From a bacterium (lineage in GTDB: Bacteria > Pseudomonadota > Alphaproteobacteria > Ferrovibrionales > Ferrovibrionaceae), in assembly GCA_022844005.1 (NCBI GenBank), contig JALHMN010000011.1:1-50535 (forward strand): 50,535 nucleotides of DNA, read 5' to 3'. Below the pieces are notes generated by a model. The model was not told where the DNA came from and did not search any database. It saw only the letters and a list, made by a program, of their open reading frames with translations. Below are positions 25,976-32,918 of the stretch, in pieces (the stretch's first letter is position 1; every line of letters starts with the position of its first letter). Both the position numbers and the translations under genes were made by a program.

Positions 25976-26728
25976 TCAGAAGCGATAACGCCGGCGCGCC
26001 AAACCAAGACCGAACAGACCGGCGCCGAGCAGGGCCAACGTCGCCGGTTCGGGAACGTCGACGCAGCCGTTCGGATCGGTGCAGTTCGGATCGCCGCCGC
26101 TGGAACCGCCGCCGGAGAAGCCCCAATACTTCGCGCTCGTTTCGTCGGCGCCGAGAGCATTGATATGGACCAAGCCTGAAATATCCACGGTCGTGTCGTC
26201 GGTTCCCGGATCGCCGTCCTCGTCGACCGTTACGGCGAAGTCACCGGTATCGATGTCCGCGATGTCGAAGGAAATGATTTCGCCGTCTTTGAACCGGTGC
26301 GTGCCTCCATCGGAGTTCCCGTTCGGAAAAGCCAGAGTGATTTGAAAGTCATAGCTCGCATCGGTCGTATCGCCGAATGTGAACGACACATCGGACAGAG
26401 AGTCCGGTTCCGCGCCGACAGGAGAGATACTGTAGTTGCTGATCGACGCGCTGCTGAGCGCCTCGGACCCGGAATAGGACAACTTGAGATAGTCGATAAA
26501 CGATCCGGCAACATCGTTGCTCAAATTGCCGATCTTGTTTTCGACGGCGACGGTTACACCGCCGGTGATGTCAGTAACCGTAACGGTAGCGACCGTGACG
26601 TTGCCGCCGCTGCAATCACCCGTGATGCAAGTGTTCAAATCCAGCGAGATCACGGCCGCTGCCGACGGTAGCGCGGCAAGGAGAGAACCCGCCAGGATAC
26701 TTCCGGCCGCCAGATTCAAGATCCTCAT
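25976..26728 (-). CDS. PEP-CTERM sorting domain protein
   Basis: 250 residues. Signal peptide MRILNLAAGSILAGSLLAAL ends near PSAAA. The mature region is beta-rich, acidic and Gly/Asp/Ser-rich, with Cys pairs near both ends. The C-terminus is a textbook PEP-CTERM tail: VPEPATLALLGAGLFGLGLARRR (motif, helix, basic end; read in parts). Such proteins are cleaved by exosortase and delivered to the surface or extracellular matrix. The start is ATG 26728 with AAGGAG (26736-26741) 7 nt upstream. A sigma-54 promoter lies about 75 nt upstream and a hairpin terminator 27 bp downstream, so it is a single-gene unit. No exosortase is in the window. Confidence 0.92.
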   Translation of the reverse strand: MRILNLAAGSILAGSLLAALPSAAAVISLDLNTCITGDCSGGNVTVATVTVTDITGGVTVAVENKIGNLSNDVAGSFIDYLKLSYSGSEALSSASISNYSISPVGAEPDSLSDVSFTFGDTTDASYDFQITLAFPNGNSDGGTHRFKDGEIISFDIADIDTGDFAVTVDEDGDPGTDDTTVDISGLVHINALGADETSAKYWGFSGGGSSGGDPNCTDPNGCVDVPEPATLALLGAGLFGLGLARRRYRF

Positions 26729-27149
26729 CCCCAATCTCCTTCGTCGTCCGTCTTGGCTACCTGTTCTCGAGGCAGCGATGATGTTGTCAGCCGTCGATCA
26801 CAAAGCAAGCGGCATGCCATGCCAAGACAGAGAAAGAATCCATTCTGTTTCATATACTTAGAAGGGTGGTCTATTTCGATCATTACAAAATTGGAAACCT
26901 ACCGGACTGATCTGCCTGGATCGTCGGCCTGCCGCATGGCTGGTCTTCCGGAGCTGGGTTCATCCCGGGTATCTTCCTTTGCCAACCATCTTTTTGAAAT
27001 GACTACGGATTCTGCGACGGCCCCCGGCTATTCTGGTAAGAGACCGAGAAATGCCTCCTTGCAGCTGTGGAGACGTCAAAGATTCGGAATTCCGATGTGT
27101 AAAGTACCGTAGTGCAGGCGTGGAGTAGCACCGACCCATTCTATCGGCG
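26729..27149. other. Intergenic region, 421 bp, low GC
   Basis: No convincing gene. It holds the sigma-54 promoter (26804-26819), an AT-rich stretch around 26830-26890 and an imperfect hairpin over the upstream stop codon (27123-27155). GC is visibly lower than in the flanking genes. Confidence 0.6.
26804..26819 (-). promoter_or_regulatory. Sigma-54 (RpoN) -24/-12 promoter for the PEP-CTERM gene
   Basis: The minus strand reads TGGCATGCCGCTTGCT. Compared with the consensus TGGCACG-N4-TTGCW it differs at one position (T for C at the sixth base). The GG and GC dinucleotides are exactly 10 nt apart, as sigma-54 requires. Transcription would start near 26793, leaving a leader of about 65 nt with a good ribosome-binding site. 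RpoN control of PEP-CTERM genes by PrsK/PrsR-type systems is known in other bacteria; neither regulator is in this window. Confidence 0.75.
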
Positions 27150-27155
27150 CTACTC
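27123..27155. other. Imperfect hairpin spanning the stop codon of the LuxR-type gene
   Basis: GAGTAGC-a-CCGA / TCGG-c-GCTACTC, 11 paired bases with one mismatch and a 9-nt loop, includes the TAG stop at 27150-27152. No T-run follows on the minus strand, so it is not a classic terminator; it may protect the 3' end or be an operator. Confidence 0.4.
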
Positions 27156-29024
27156 AACCCCCGGCCCGCCGGTATAGGCGGCGAGCCGCCACAGCAGCGC
27201 CACCGTTTCCGACTGTTTCGAGGTGGCCGTCTTCTTCATCATCGATTTGATGTGGTTGCGCACCGTATGCGGGCTTAGGCCGAGTTCCTCGGCGATCGCC
27301 TCGGCGGAGGCCCCTGCCGTGGTGCGGATGGCGATGCGGCACTCGGCCGGCGTCAGCCCGAACAGTTCAGCCAGCAGCGTGGTATCGGCGGCGAGCGCCC
27401 GGCCCGGGTCGCGCAGCAGCACGAAGACCCCCTGCTCGCCGGGGCCGGTCCCCTCGGCCGCCACCGGGATCAGGGTCGCGATCAGGGGTTCGGGCGCATC
27501 CGCAAGCGTCAGTGCCATGCTGGCCACATGGCGGCCCGCTCCGCGCTCCAGCCCCGGCTTCAGGAGATCGAGCAGCCGCGCGGCGGCGCCGGCGCCTTCC
27601 AGCGGCGCCTTCAGCCGGCGGCAGAAATCGGCGGCGAGCGGGTTGGCGGCGAGGATCTGCCTGCCGCCGTCGAGACAGACGACGCCGATCCCGATCCGGT
27701 CCAAGGGATCGCCGAGCTGGTTCCACACCGTTTCGCTGATCAGGAGGCCGATCAGCCGGTTGCCCTCGCTGCGGCGGAATTCGTGTATGCCGACCTTGAT
27801 CATGCGCCCGTCGGCGCCCACCGTGCTGAACCACGACGCATCGCCCGACCATTTGCCCGGATCGGTGGCGAGATACCGGCGCAGATGCTCGGCCAGGGCG
27901 GGAAACCGGGCTTCGCAGGCGGCGATGTAGGAGTCGCCGAGGATGTCCTCGGCGGCCTTACCCACCAGTCGCCCGGCGGCGGCATTGGCATAGCGTACCT
28001 CGCCCGCCGCCTCCAGGATCAGGACCCCCTCGGTCAGATTCCAGGACAACTGGCGGATGCCCGTCCTGATATCGGCGATCAGCCGCTCGCGCTCGATCGC
28101 CTCGGCGTCCTTGCTGACCAGCACCCTCTCTTCGCCCGCCGCCACCTTGCGCATGCGCAGGAACAGCCCCCCGGCAAGCAGCAGGGTTGCCGCGACCGGA
28201 ACGAAGGAAACCCAGGTCCAGGGGCTCGAGCGCAGGGGCGTATCGTTCCAGGTGACATAGCCGGCGACGTCGCCGTTCCACAGCTTGATGGAGTGCGCCG
28301 CCCGGTTGACGGCTGCCGGAGATGACACCACGCGCGCGCCGGTGAAGCCGAACTCCTTGTTCAGGCTGCGCGAGAGCTCGCCGCCGACATCGCGGATGAG
28401 GATCAGATAGCGCGGCGCGGCCGCTGCCGGCGCGGCGCCTGCGGCCGGCTGCGGAAGGCGCATGCTCGCCGCCGCCACGAACATGGGTTCGCCGTCGATC
28501 CGCACGATGCCGCTCAGCGGCTCTGCGTTGCCGGAACGCCGCTCCATCCAGTCGCCCAGGAAAGGCCGCAGGTCGCGCTGCAGGGCCGGAATTTCGGCGG
28601 CGGGCTTCTGCTCCCCGGCCTCGGCCACCTGCAGGAAGCCGCCGGAGGCGTCGGCCACCACGGCGATATGGGCCACGCAATACTTCGTCAGCCAGCGGCC
28701 GATGAGCGCCGCCCGGCTGGGACTGCCGAACAGCGCCTCCACCATCGCCGGTTCGGCGTCGGCGCCGCTGTATTCGTGCAACAGGCGGACCAGTTCCTGC
28801 TGCAACGATTCCTGCACGGCCGCCACGGTCGACTCCGCCGACCTGTGGGCGGCCCGGTCGCGTTCGATCGTCGCCTGCACCGCCACCCCGACACCCAGGA
28901 TCACCGCGGCGCCCAGAACCGCCAGCAGCAGGACGGTCAGCCTGCGCAGGCCGAACCAGCCCTGATCGGGCCGGGGAACGCTCAGGGGGATGCCGGGGCC
29001 GGAAGGCGCATGGGTGTCGGACAT
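27150..29024 (-). CDS. Membrane-anchored sensor/transcription factor: periplasmic sensor + PAS + LuxR-type HTH
   Basis: 624 residues. TM1 is LTVLLLAVLGAAVILGVGVA (about 29-48) and TM2 is VSFVPVAATLLLAGGLFLRM (about 272-291). They bound a roughly 220-residue extracytoplasmic domain resembling CHASE4, which is inferred from layout. A PAS domain follows (about 330-440) with VLILEAAGEVRYANAAAGRL, then a second region. A GerE/LuxR helix-turn-helix ends the protein: FGLTPAECRIAIRTTAG through GLSPHTVRNHIKSMM. There is no kinase or receiver domain, so it is a one-component regulator bound to the membrane, an unusual arrangement. It is transcribed toward the PEP-CTERM gene; whether it regulates it is unknown. 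Confidence 0.85.
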   Translation of the reverse strand: MSDTHAPSGPGIPLSVPRPDQGWFGLRRLTVLLLAVLGAAVILGVGVAVQATIERDRAAHRSAESTVAAVQESLQQELVRLLHEYSGADAEPAMVEALFGSPSRAALIGRWLTKYCVAHIAVVADASGGFLQVAEAGEQKPAAEIPALQRDLRPFLGDWMERRSGNAEPLSGIVRIDGEPMFVAAASMRLPQPAAGAAPAAAAPRYLILIRDVGGELSRSLNKEFGFTGARVVSSPAAVNRAAHSIKLWNGDVAGYVTWNDTPLRSSPWTWVSFVPVAATLLLAGGLFLRMRKVAAGEERVLVSKDAEAIERERLIADIRTGIRQLSWNLTEGVLILEAAGEVRYANAAAGRLVGKAAEDILGDSYIAACEARFPALAEHLRRYLATDPGKWSGDASWFSTVGADGRMIKVGIHEFRRSEGNRLIGLLISETVWNQLGDPLDRIGIGVVCLDGGRQILAANPLAADFCRRLKAPLEGAGAAARLLDLLKPGLERGAGRHVASMALTLADAPEPLIATLIPVAAEGTGPGEQGVFVLLRDPGRALAADTTLLAELFGLTPAECRIAIRTTAGASAEAIAEELGLSPHTVRNHIKSMMKKTATSKQSETVALLWRLAAYTGGPGVE

Positions 29025-29342
29025 GTCACCGGAAGGTTTGCTATCGGATCGGGGAAGGCTATCAGTCAGCAGGCGTCTCGGGTCAAGAAATCAATGCCGG
29101 AATGACTGTTCATTCTCCGGAATTCTCTAATATTGTTGCAAACGACTTTTAATAGTCTTCGACACTGGTGCTCAGAACTGCCGATCCACTGGTGACGTGA
29201 CTCTCGGTCTCGAAGCGCGGGCCACTGCCGAATCCCGTTTCCGGTCCTTCTACGGATCGATTGTATTTGGTTTGTAAGTGATGTTGACTTCGATCAAAAG
29301 GCATAGTCCTGCCGCCTTCCACGCCACTCTGCTCGAGGCCGG
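29025..29342. other. Intergenic region, 318 bp
   Basis: No gene seen. It contains the candidate promoter of the LuxR-type gene and a bulged hairpin (CCGGAATGA ... TCATTCTCCGG, about 29097-29120). No clear terminator for the protease gene was found. Confidence 0.5.
29058..29086 (-). promoter_or_regulatory. Putative promoter of the membrane LuxR-type gene
   Basis: On the minus strand, TTGACC (29081-29086) and GATAGC (29058-29063) are 17 nt apart, giving a start about 27 nt before the ATG at 29024. The -35 is good and the -10 is weak. Confidence 0.35.
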
Positions 29343-31622
29343 TCAGGTGAGGGCGAGCGAACCGAACAACTGGCTTTCGTCGGCCTGGGTGCCCAGCAGG
29401 CGCACCAGCAGAACGGCCTCGGCCGTGCCGCCGATATCGACATAGATGTCCGTGGCCTCACCGCTCCGCCCCAAGGTCAGCAGGCTGTGGGCGAAGGGGT
29501 CGCTGCCGGCATAGGCGAGGTCGTCGAACAGCCCCGCGAGATCCAGGCGGTCGATGCCCAGTTCGAAGTCGGTGATGCTGTCGCCGGCATCCGCCAGACG
29601 CTGGAAGACGAAGGTGTCGGCCCCCAGGCCGCCGGTCAGCATGTCGGCGCCACGGCCGCCCAGCAGGACGTTATCGGCCGCGTTGCCGATCAGCATGTCG
29701 TTGCCGTCGCCGCCGAAGGCGTTCTCGATCTGGCTCCCCTCGGCGATGCTGAAGGCGCGGCCGGCGATCTGGCCGCTCGCCCCGGCGTTCAGGTCGATGA
29801 CGCTGCCGGTGGAAACCGCCGCGGCGTTGATTGTGTCGATGCCGCCGTCGGTGTCGCTCAGCACCGCCCGATCGCTGCCGGCCACCGTGGCGAACTCGTT
29901 GCTATAGACATAGAGGTCGTCTGCAGTCGCATGGTCGCCGTTGGTCTTCAGCGTCCAATTGACCAGCGTTCCGGTGCTGCCGCCCATGCGGTCGCTGACG
30001 TTCAGGGTCCAGTCGCCGCCCGAGCTTTCACCCCAGAAGACGCGGCTGGTGAAGGTGAAGTTGAGCGAGGTGAGGTTCGACCCGTCGGCATCGGACGCCG
30101 ACAGCCCGGCGCGGTTGAGCAGTGTGCTGACCGTGCCGTCGGGCGAGGTCAGCGTCGCCACCAGGTCGCCGATCCGCCCATGCGTCAGCACCAGGTCCAC
30201 CTCGATGGTGTCGATCAGCAGGCCGTCGGCCAGCGACAGCTTGGTCGTCGCCCCGATCGCGTTGTTGTCGGGAATGCCGAGGTTGAGGCTCGTCGTGCTG
30301 GTGGTCGTGGTGATGGTTTCCTTGGTTTCGGTGGTCGCATTCTTGCCCTTGCCCACCTTCACCGTCGTCGTGGTCGTGGTGGTGCTGCTCGTTGTGACCG
30401 CCGACGTGGCCGAAAGGCTGTCCATCGAATCGTAGGTCGATTGCAGCGTCCAGGTCTCGGCCAGACGCACCGCCGCCGTCACGTCCAGCATGCCGAAGCC
30501 GTAGTCCCGGCTGTGGTGCATGCCGCCGCCGTTCCAGTTCTCGGCGCCGTTGAACTGCCAGGTTGCGCGGCCGGCATCTGTCTGCCGCGCCGACATCGCC
30601 AGGATCTCCTGCACGTCGCGATAGCCGAGCGCCGCATTGGCCTCCAGCATCAGCGCCACCGCGCCCGAAACCATCGGTGCCGCGAAGGACGTGCCGTTGA
30701 AGGATGCGTAGTCGCCGGAGACGAAGCCCGCACTTCCGGTCCGGTCGGTCGAATAGATCGACGATCCGGGGGCGGAGATGTGCAGCGCGTCGCCGGGATT
30801 GCTGAAGGACGCCACCTTGCCATAGGCGTCCGTTGCCGCCACCGCCATGGCGTACTGGCTGCCGGTGAAGTTGTGGTAGTTCACGCTGTCGCCGGCGGCG
30901 CGGTTGTTGCCCGCCGACATGACGAAGACGGTGCCGAGGCCGTCGCGGCCCAGGTCCACGGACTCCTGCATCGCTTTTGCTATGCCGGCGAAGCTGCTGG
31001 ACTTGAAATTGTCCTGGAAGACGGTGGAGTAGCCCCAGCTGTTGTTCGATACGTCGACGTCGCGCTGCCGGCTCAGGGCATCGGCGTATTGCGACGTCGA
31101 TCCATTCGACCCGTAGCCGATGCGATAGCCGGCCAGAGTCGCGTCATGCGCCACGCCCACCATGCCGATGCCGTTCGCGTCGCCGCCGATGATGCCGGCC
31201 ACGACCGTGCCGTGATTGTCGCCCGTCTCCGCCGCCGCGTCGGCGTCCTTCGACCGTGCGTCGTAGTCCAGGTTGCGGTCGTAGTTGGCCGTCAGGTCCT
31301 TGTGGGCGTAGTCGAAGCCGTCATCGACGATGCCGACGGTCACGCCGCTGCCGCTGTAATCCTCCCAGGCCGTCAGGATGTTGATCGACGCGGCGGGCTT
31401 GCTGCCGTTCAGGGCGTACTGGTTGCTGGAAAGCGCCGGATCGGCGAACAGGACGGCCGCTTCGGCGCCCTCGCCGGCCTCCTCGCGCTGCTTTTCCGTC
31501 GCGGCGAGTGCGCGGGTCAGGTCGCCCGTGAAGTCGAAACTATCGAGTGATTCGAGCCAATCGAACGCATCTGAATGATTCTTGCGATGAAGCTCCGACC
31601 AGCGGCGAATTGTGGAAGACAT
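29343..31622 (-). CDS. S8 (kexin-like) serine protease with P domain and RTX calcium-binding repeats
   Basis: 759 residues, no N-terminal signal peptide. The catalytic Asp is in VGIVDDGFDYAHKDL (near residue 98), His in NHGTVVAGIIGG (near 139), the oxyanion Asn in VMSAGNN, and Ser in FNGTSFAAPMVSG (near 315). A Thr-rich linker (about 400-450, including runs of Thr around KVGKGKNATT) leads to a proprotein-convertase P domain (NLGIPDNNAIG to VNWTLKTNG). The C-terminus has RTX-type repeats (GGDGNDMLIG, GGRGADMLTGGLGADTF). Export by a type I system is expected from the RTX end; no such exporter is nearby. The start is ATG 31622, but no good ribosome-binding site is seen. Confidence 0.92.
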   Translation of the reverse strand: MSSTIRRWSELHRKNHSDAFDWLESLDSFDFTGDLTRALAATEKQREEAGEGAEAAVLFADPALSSNQYALNGSKPAASINILTAWEDYSGSGVTVGIVDDGFDYAHKDLTANYDRNLDYDARSKDADAAAETGDNHGTVVAGIIGGDANGIGMVGVAHDATLAGYRIGYGSNGSTSQYADALSRQRDVDVSNNSWGYSTVFQDNFKSSSFAGIAKAMQESVDLGRDGLGTVFVMSAGNNRAAGDSVNYHNFTGSQYAMAVAATDAYGKVASFSNPGDALHISAPGSSIYSTDRTGSAGFVSGDYASFNGTSFAAPMVSGAVALMLEANAALGYRDVQEILAMSARQTDAGRATWQFNGAENWNGGGMHHSRDYGFGMLDVTAAVRLAETWTLQSTYDSMDSLSATSAVTTSSTTTTTTTVKVGKGKNATTETKETITTTTSTTSLNLGIPDNNAIGATTKLSLADGLLIDTIEVDLVLTHGRIGDLVATLTSPDGTVSTLLNRAGLSASDADGSNLTSLNFTFTSRVFWGESSGGDWTLNVSDRMGGSTGTLVNWTLKTNGDHATADDLYVYSNEFATVAGSDRAVLSDTDGGIDTINAAAVSTGSVIDLNAGASGQIAGRAFSIAEGSQIENAFGGDGNDMLIGNAADNVLLGGRGADMLTGGLGADTFVFQRLADAGDSITDFELGIDRLDLAGLFDDLAYAGSDPFAHSLLTLGRSGEATDIYVDIGGTAEAVLLVRLLGTQADESQLFGSLALT

Positions 31623-31762
31623 GGGAGGGGTTCGCTCCAGGGATTGTCTGGAGGAGCATGCCGCGGACGTCTTAAGCCACGTTGAATCGAAGCCGCAATT
31701 GGCCTAAACGAAGGCGAAAACTCTATCTATCGGTTATTCGATCGCTGGTGGAAAAGAAGGCG

Positions 31763-31791
31763 CCGCGCGGCCGGTGTCGATGGCCGCGCGG
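31763..31791 (-). terminator. Terminator downstream of the CigR/RcnB-like gene
   Basis: Perfect 10-bp stem CCGCGCGGCC / GGCCGCGCGG with a 9-nt loop, 14 bp beyond the stop. On the minus strand it is followed by CGCCTTCTTTTCC. It separates this gene from the protease gene. Confidence 0.7.
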
Positions 31792-31805
31792 TACGCCGCG
31801 TTGGA

Positions 31806-32348
31806 CTACAGCCGGCCCAGATCCTCGATGGCGTCGATCACCATGCCGGTGCCGACCGCGATCAGCAGGATGTCGGCCGCGGCGCGGACGTAGCGATGGC
31901 CGGCCGGCGGCGGTGTCAGCTTGACGATCAGCGCCGGCGGCAGGTCGTAGAAGACCACGTCGCGCGGCAGCGGCCGGCCGATCGACCACTTCTTCGCCTG
32001 GCCGGGCGGCATGCAGCCGTTGTTCTTCTTGGCGAGGCCCGGCGGGCAGCCGCGGCCGCTCTCGGCGGTGAAATAGTCGCGCACCTGGACGCGGTCGCCG
32101 CCGCCGAAGCGGATCTCGACATTCACGTTGCCGCCGCCGCTTCCGCCGCCGCCGCTTCCGCCGCCGCCACTACCACCGGAGCGTCCCTGGCTCTGGCCCT
32201 TGTTGCCACCGCCGCCGCCCTTGCCGGGCGGGCCGGCTTCCTTCTGGCCCTTGCCGCCGCCGGCATGATCCGGCTTGTCGGCCCAACCGGGCGCGGCGAA
32301 GCCGAGGGTGAGAAGGGCGGCAAGGGCGAGAAGGGGGGCGGGGCGCAT
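31806..32348 (-). CDS. CigR/RcnB-like secreted membrane protein
   Basis: 180 residues from ATG 32348. Signal peptide MRPAPLLALAALLTLGFA cut near GWA. A Gly/Ser/Lys-rich linker (about 28-80) contains GGSGGGGSGGGGSGGG. The C-terminal domain begins GCPPGLAKKNNGCMPPGQAKKW, with the two-Cys PPGxAKK pattern of RcnB/CigR proteins. It ends in a hydrophobic segment (YVRAAADILLIAVGTGMVIDAI). Family members are periplasmic or inner-membrane proteins linked to metal homeostasis or to modulation of virulence; the function here is unknown. Longer in-frame starts upstream lack signal-peptide character. Confidence 0.85.
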   Translation of the reverse strand: MRPAPLLALAALLTLGFAAPGWADKPDHAGGGKGQKEAGPPGKGGGGGNKGQSQGRSGGSGGGGSGGGGSGGGNVNVEIRFGGGDRVQVRDYFTAESGRGCPPGLAKKNNGCMPPGQAKKWSIGRPLPRDVVFYDLPPALIVKLTPPPAGHRYVRAAADILLIAVGTGMVIDAIEDLGRL

Positions 32349-32522
32349 GGGGAATCTCCGTGCTGTGGAAGGCCACTTCGTTACGCCCGCAAAGCGGCGG
32401 CATTGCGTCCTGGGTGGGATTGTCGCTTGAAGTTGTAAATCCGTTGTAGTTGAGCCCATATTTGAATTGTGATACAATATTTTTGCGGGCCGATGGGAGC
32501 CATGCCTGGCGTGCAGGGGGCC

Positions 32523-32548
32523 GTCCGCGAGCGGACAGAATTGTCCGC
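32523..32548. repeat. Overlapping inverted repeats GTCCGC-ga-GCGGACA-gaat-TGTCCGC
   Basis: Three alternating arms: the middle arm (32531-32537) can pair either with the left arm (32523-32528) or with the right arm (32542-32548), giving two exclusive hairpins. Same core word as the copies at 32.84-32.92 kb. Confidence 0.65.
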
Positions 32549-32742
32549 AGTGCGGCTGTCACTGGAGGAAGGATGGGAAGGATGCCGTAGAGGACGCGTT
32601 TCAAACCCCGTGCGGGAACACTGGCTCGAACCGGCGAAAGCTGGCCTGGAAGCGGTCGGAGACGGCCGGGGGTGGAACAGTTCTGGCTCGAATTGGCACG
32701 AATTGGCTCACTTTGGCAGGGGTGAATACTCCCGGGAATTTA

Positions 32743-32758
32743 TATTACTAATAATATC
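32743..32758. repeat. AT-rich palindrome ATATTA-ctaa-TAATAT
   Basis: Six-bp perfect arms in a sharply AT-rich stretch (about 32735-32775) that contrasts with the GC-rich surroundings. It may be an operator or a trace of inserted DNA. Confidence 0.4.
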
Positions 32759-32839
32759 AAACAGTTATATGGATTTCTGGTTCGCGACTGTTTGCTCGTG
32801 ACGATCGGCGCAGGCCACGCCTCCGGCGCCGGGATCAGG

Positions 32840-32916
32840 CGGACAGATTTGTCCGGCGGCCGGAAGGCGAAGCGGCCAAATCTGGCCACGCGGATGAAGC
32901 GGACAAAATTGTCCGC
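32840..32916. repeat. Three tandem palindromes of the GCGGACA-N4-TGTCCGC family
   Basis: CGGACA-gatt-TGTCCG (32840-32855), GGCCA-aatc-TGGCC (32874-32887) and GCGGACA-aaat-TGTCCGC (32899-32916), with centres 33 and 27 nt apart. The middle copy differs in both arms in a compensating way, so symmetry is kept. They sit directly downstream of the hydratase stop codon, the last one 2 nt after it. Confidence 0.7.
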
Positions 32917-32918
32917 CG

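Larger units (their letters stand above)
32349..32918. other. Intergenic region, 570 bp, rich in palindromes
   Basis: No credible gene. It contains palindromes of the GCGGACA-N4-TGTCCGC type (listed separately), a 13-bp palindrome ATTGT-GAT-ACAAT (32466-32478) about 118 nt upstream of the CigR-like start, repeated CTGGCTCGAA words (about 32622 and 32684) and an AT-rich palindrome (32743-32758). Confidence 0.6.

Noticed and set aside
26753-27112. 119-residue plus-strand frame in the PEP-CTERM/LuxR gap
   Set aside because: It runs through the sigma-54 promoter on the other strand, has irregular codon use and no recognisable domain.
29487-31550. 687-residue open frame on the plus strand opposite the S8 protease
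   Set aside because: Arg/Val/Ala-rich with no domain, and exactly antisense to a gene with all catalytic motifs. It is an effect of high GC at third codon positions.
31635-31653. Hairpin CTCCAG-N7-CTGGAG just upstream of the protease ATG considered as a regulatory RNA element
   Set aside because: Only 6 bp, with no matching riboswitch or thermometer pattern that I can recognise; kept as a curiosity.
32694-32709. TGGCACGAATTGGCTC considered as a sigma-54 promoter on the plus strand
   Set aside because: GG and GC are 9 nt apart rather than 10, and no plus-strand gene lies downstream before 37 kb.
32469-32801. 110-residue plus-strand frame in the palindrome-rich gap
   Set aside because: It crosses the AT-rich patch and the palindromes, and shows no ribosome-binding site, domain or codon bias like the neighbours.
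32523-32916. Palindromes considered as a CRISPR array
   Set aside because: Repeats are short, irregularly spaced and symmetric, spacers are not of uniform length and no cas genes are present.
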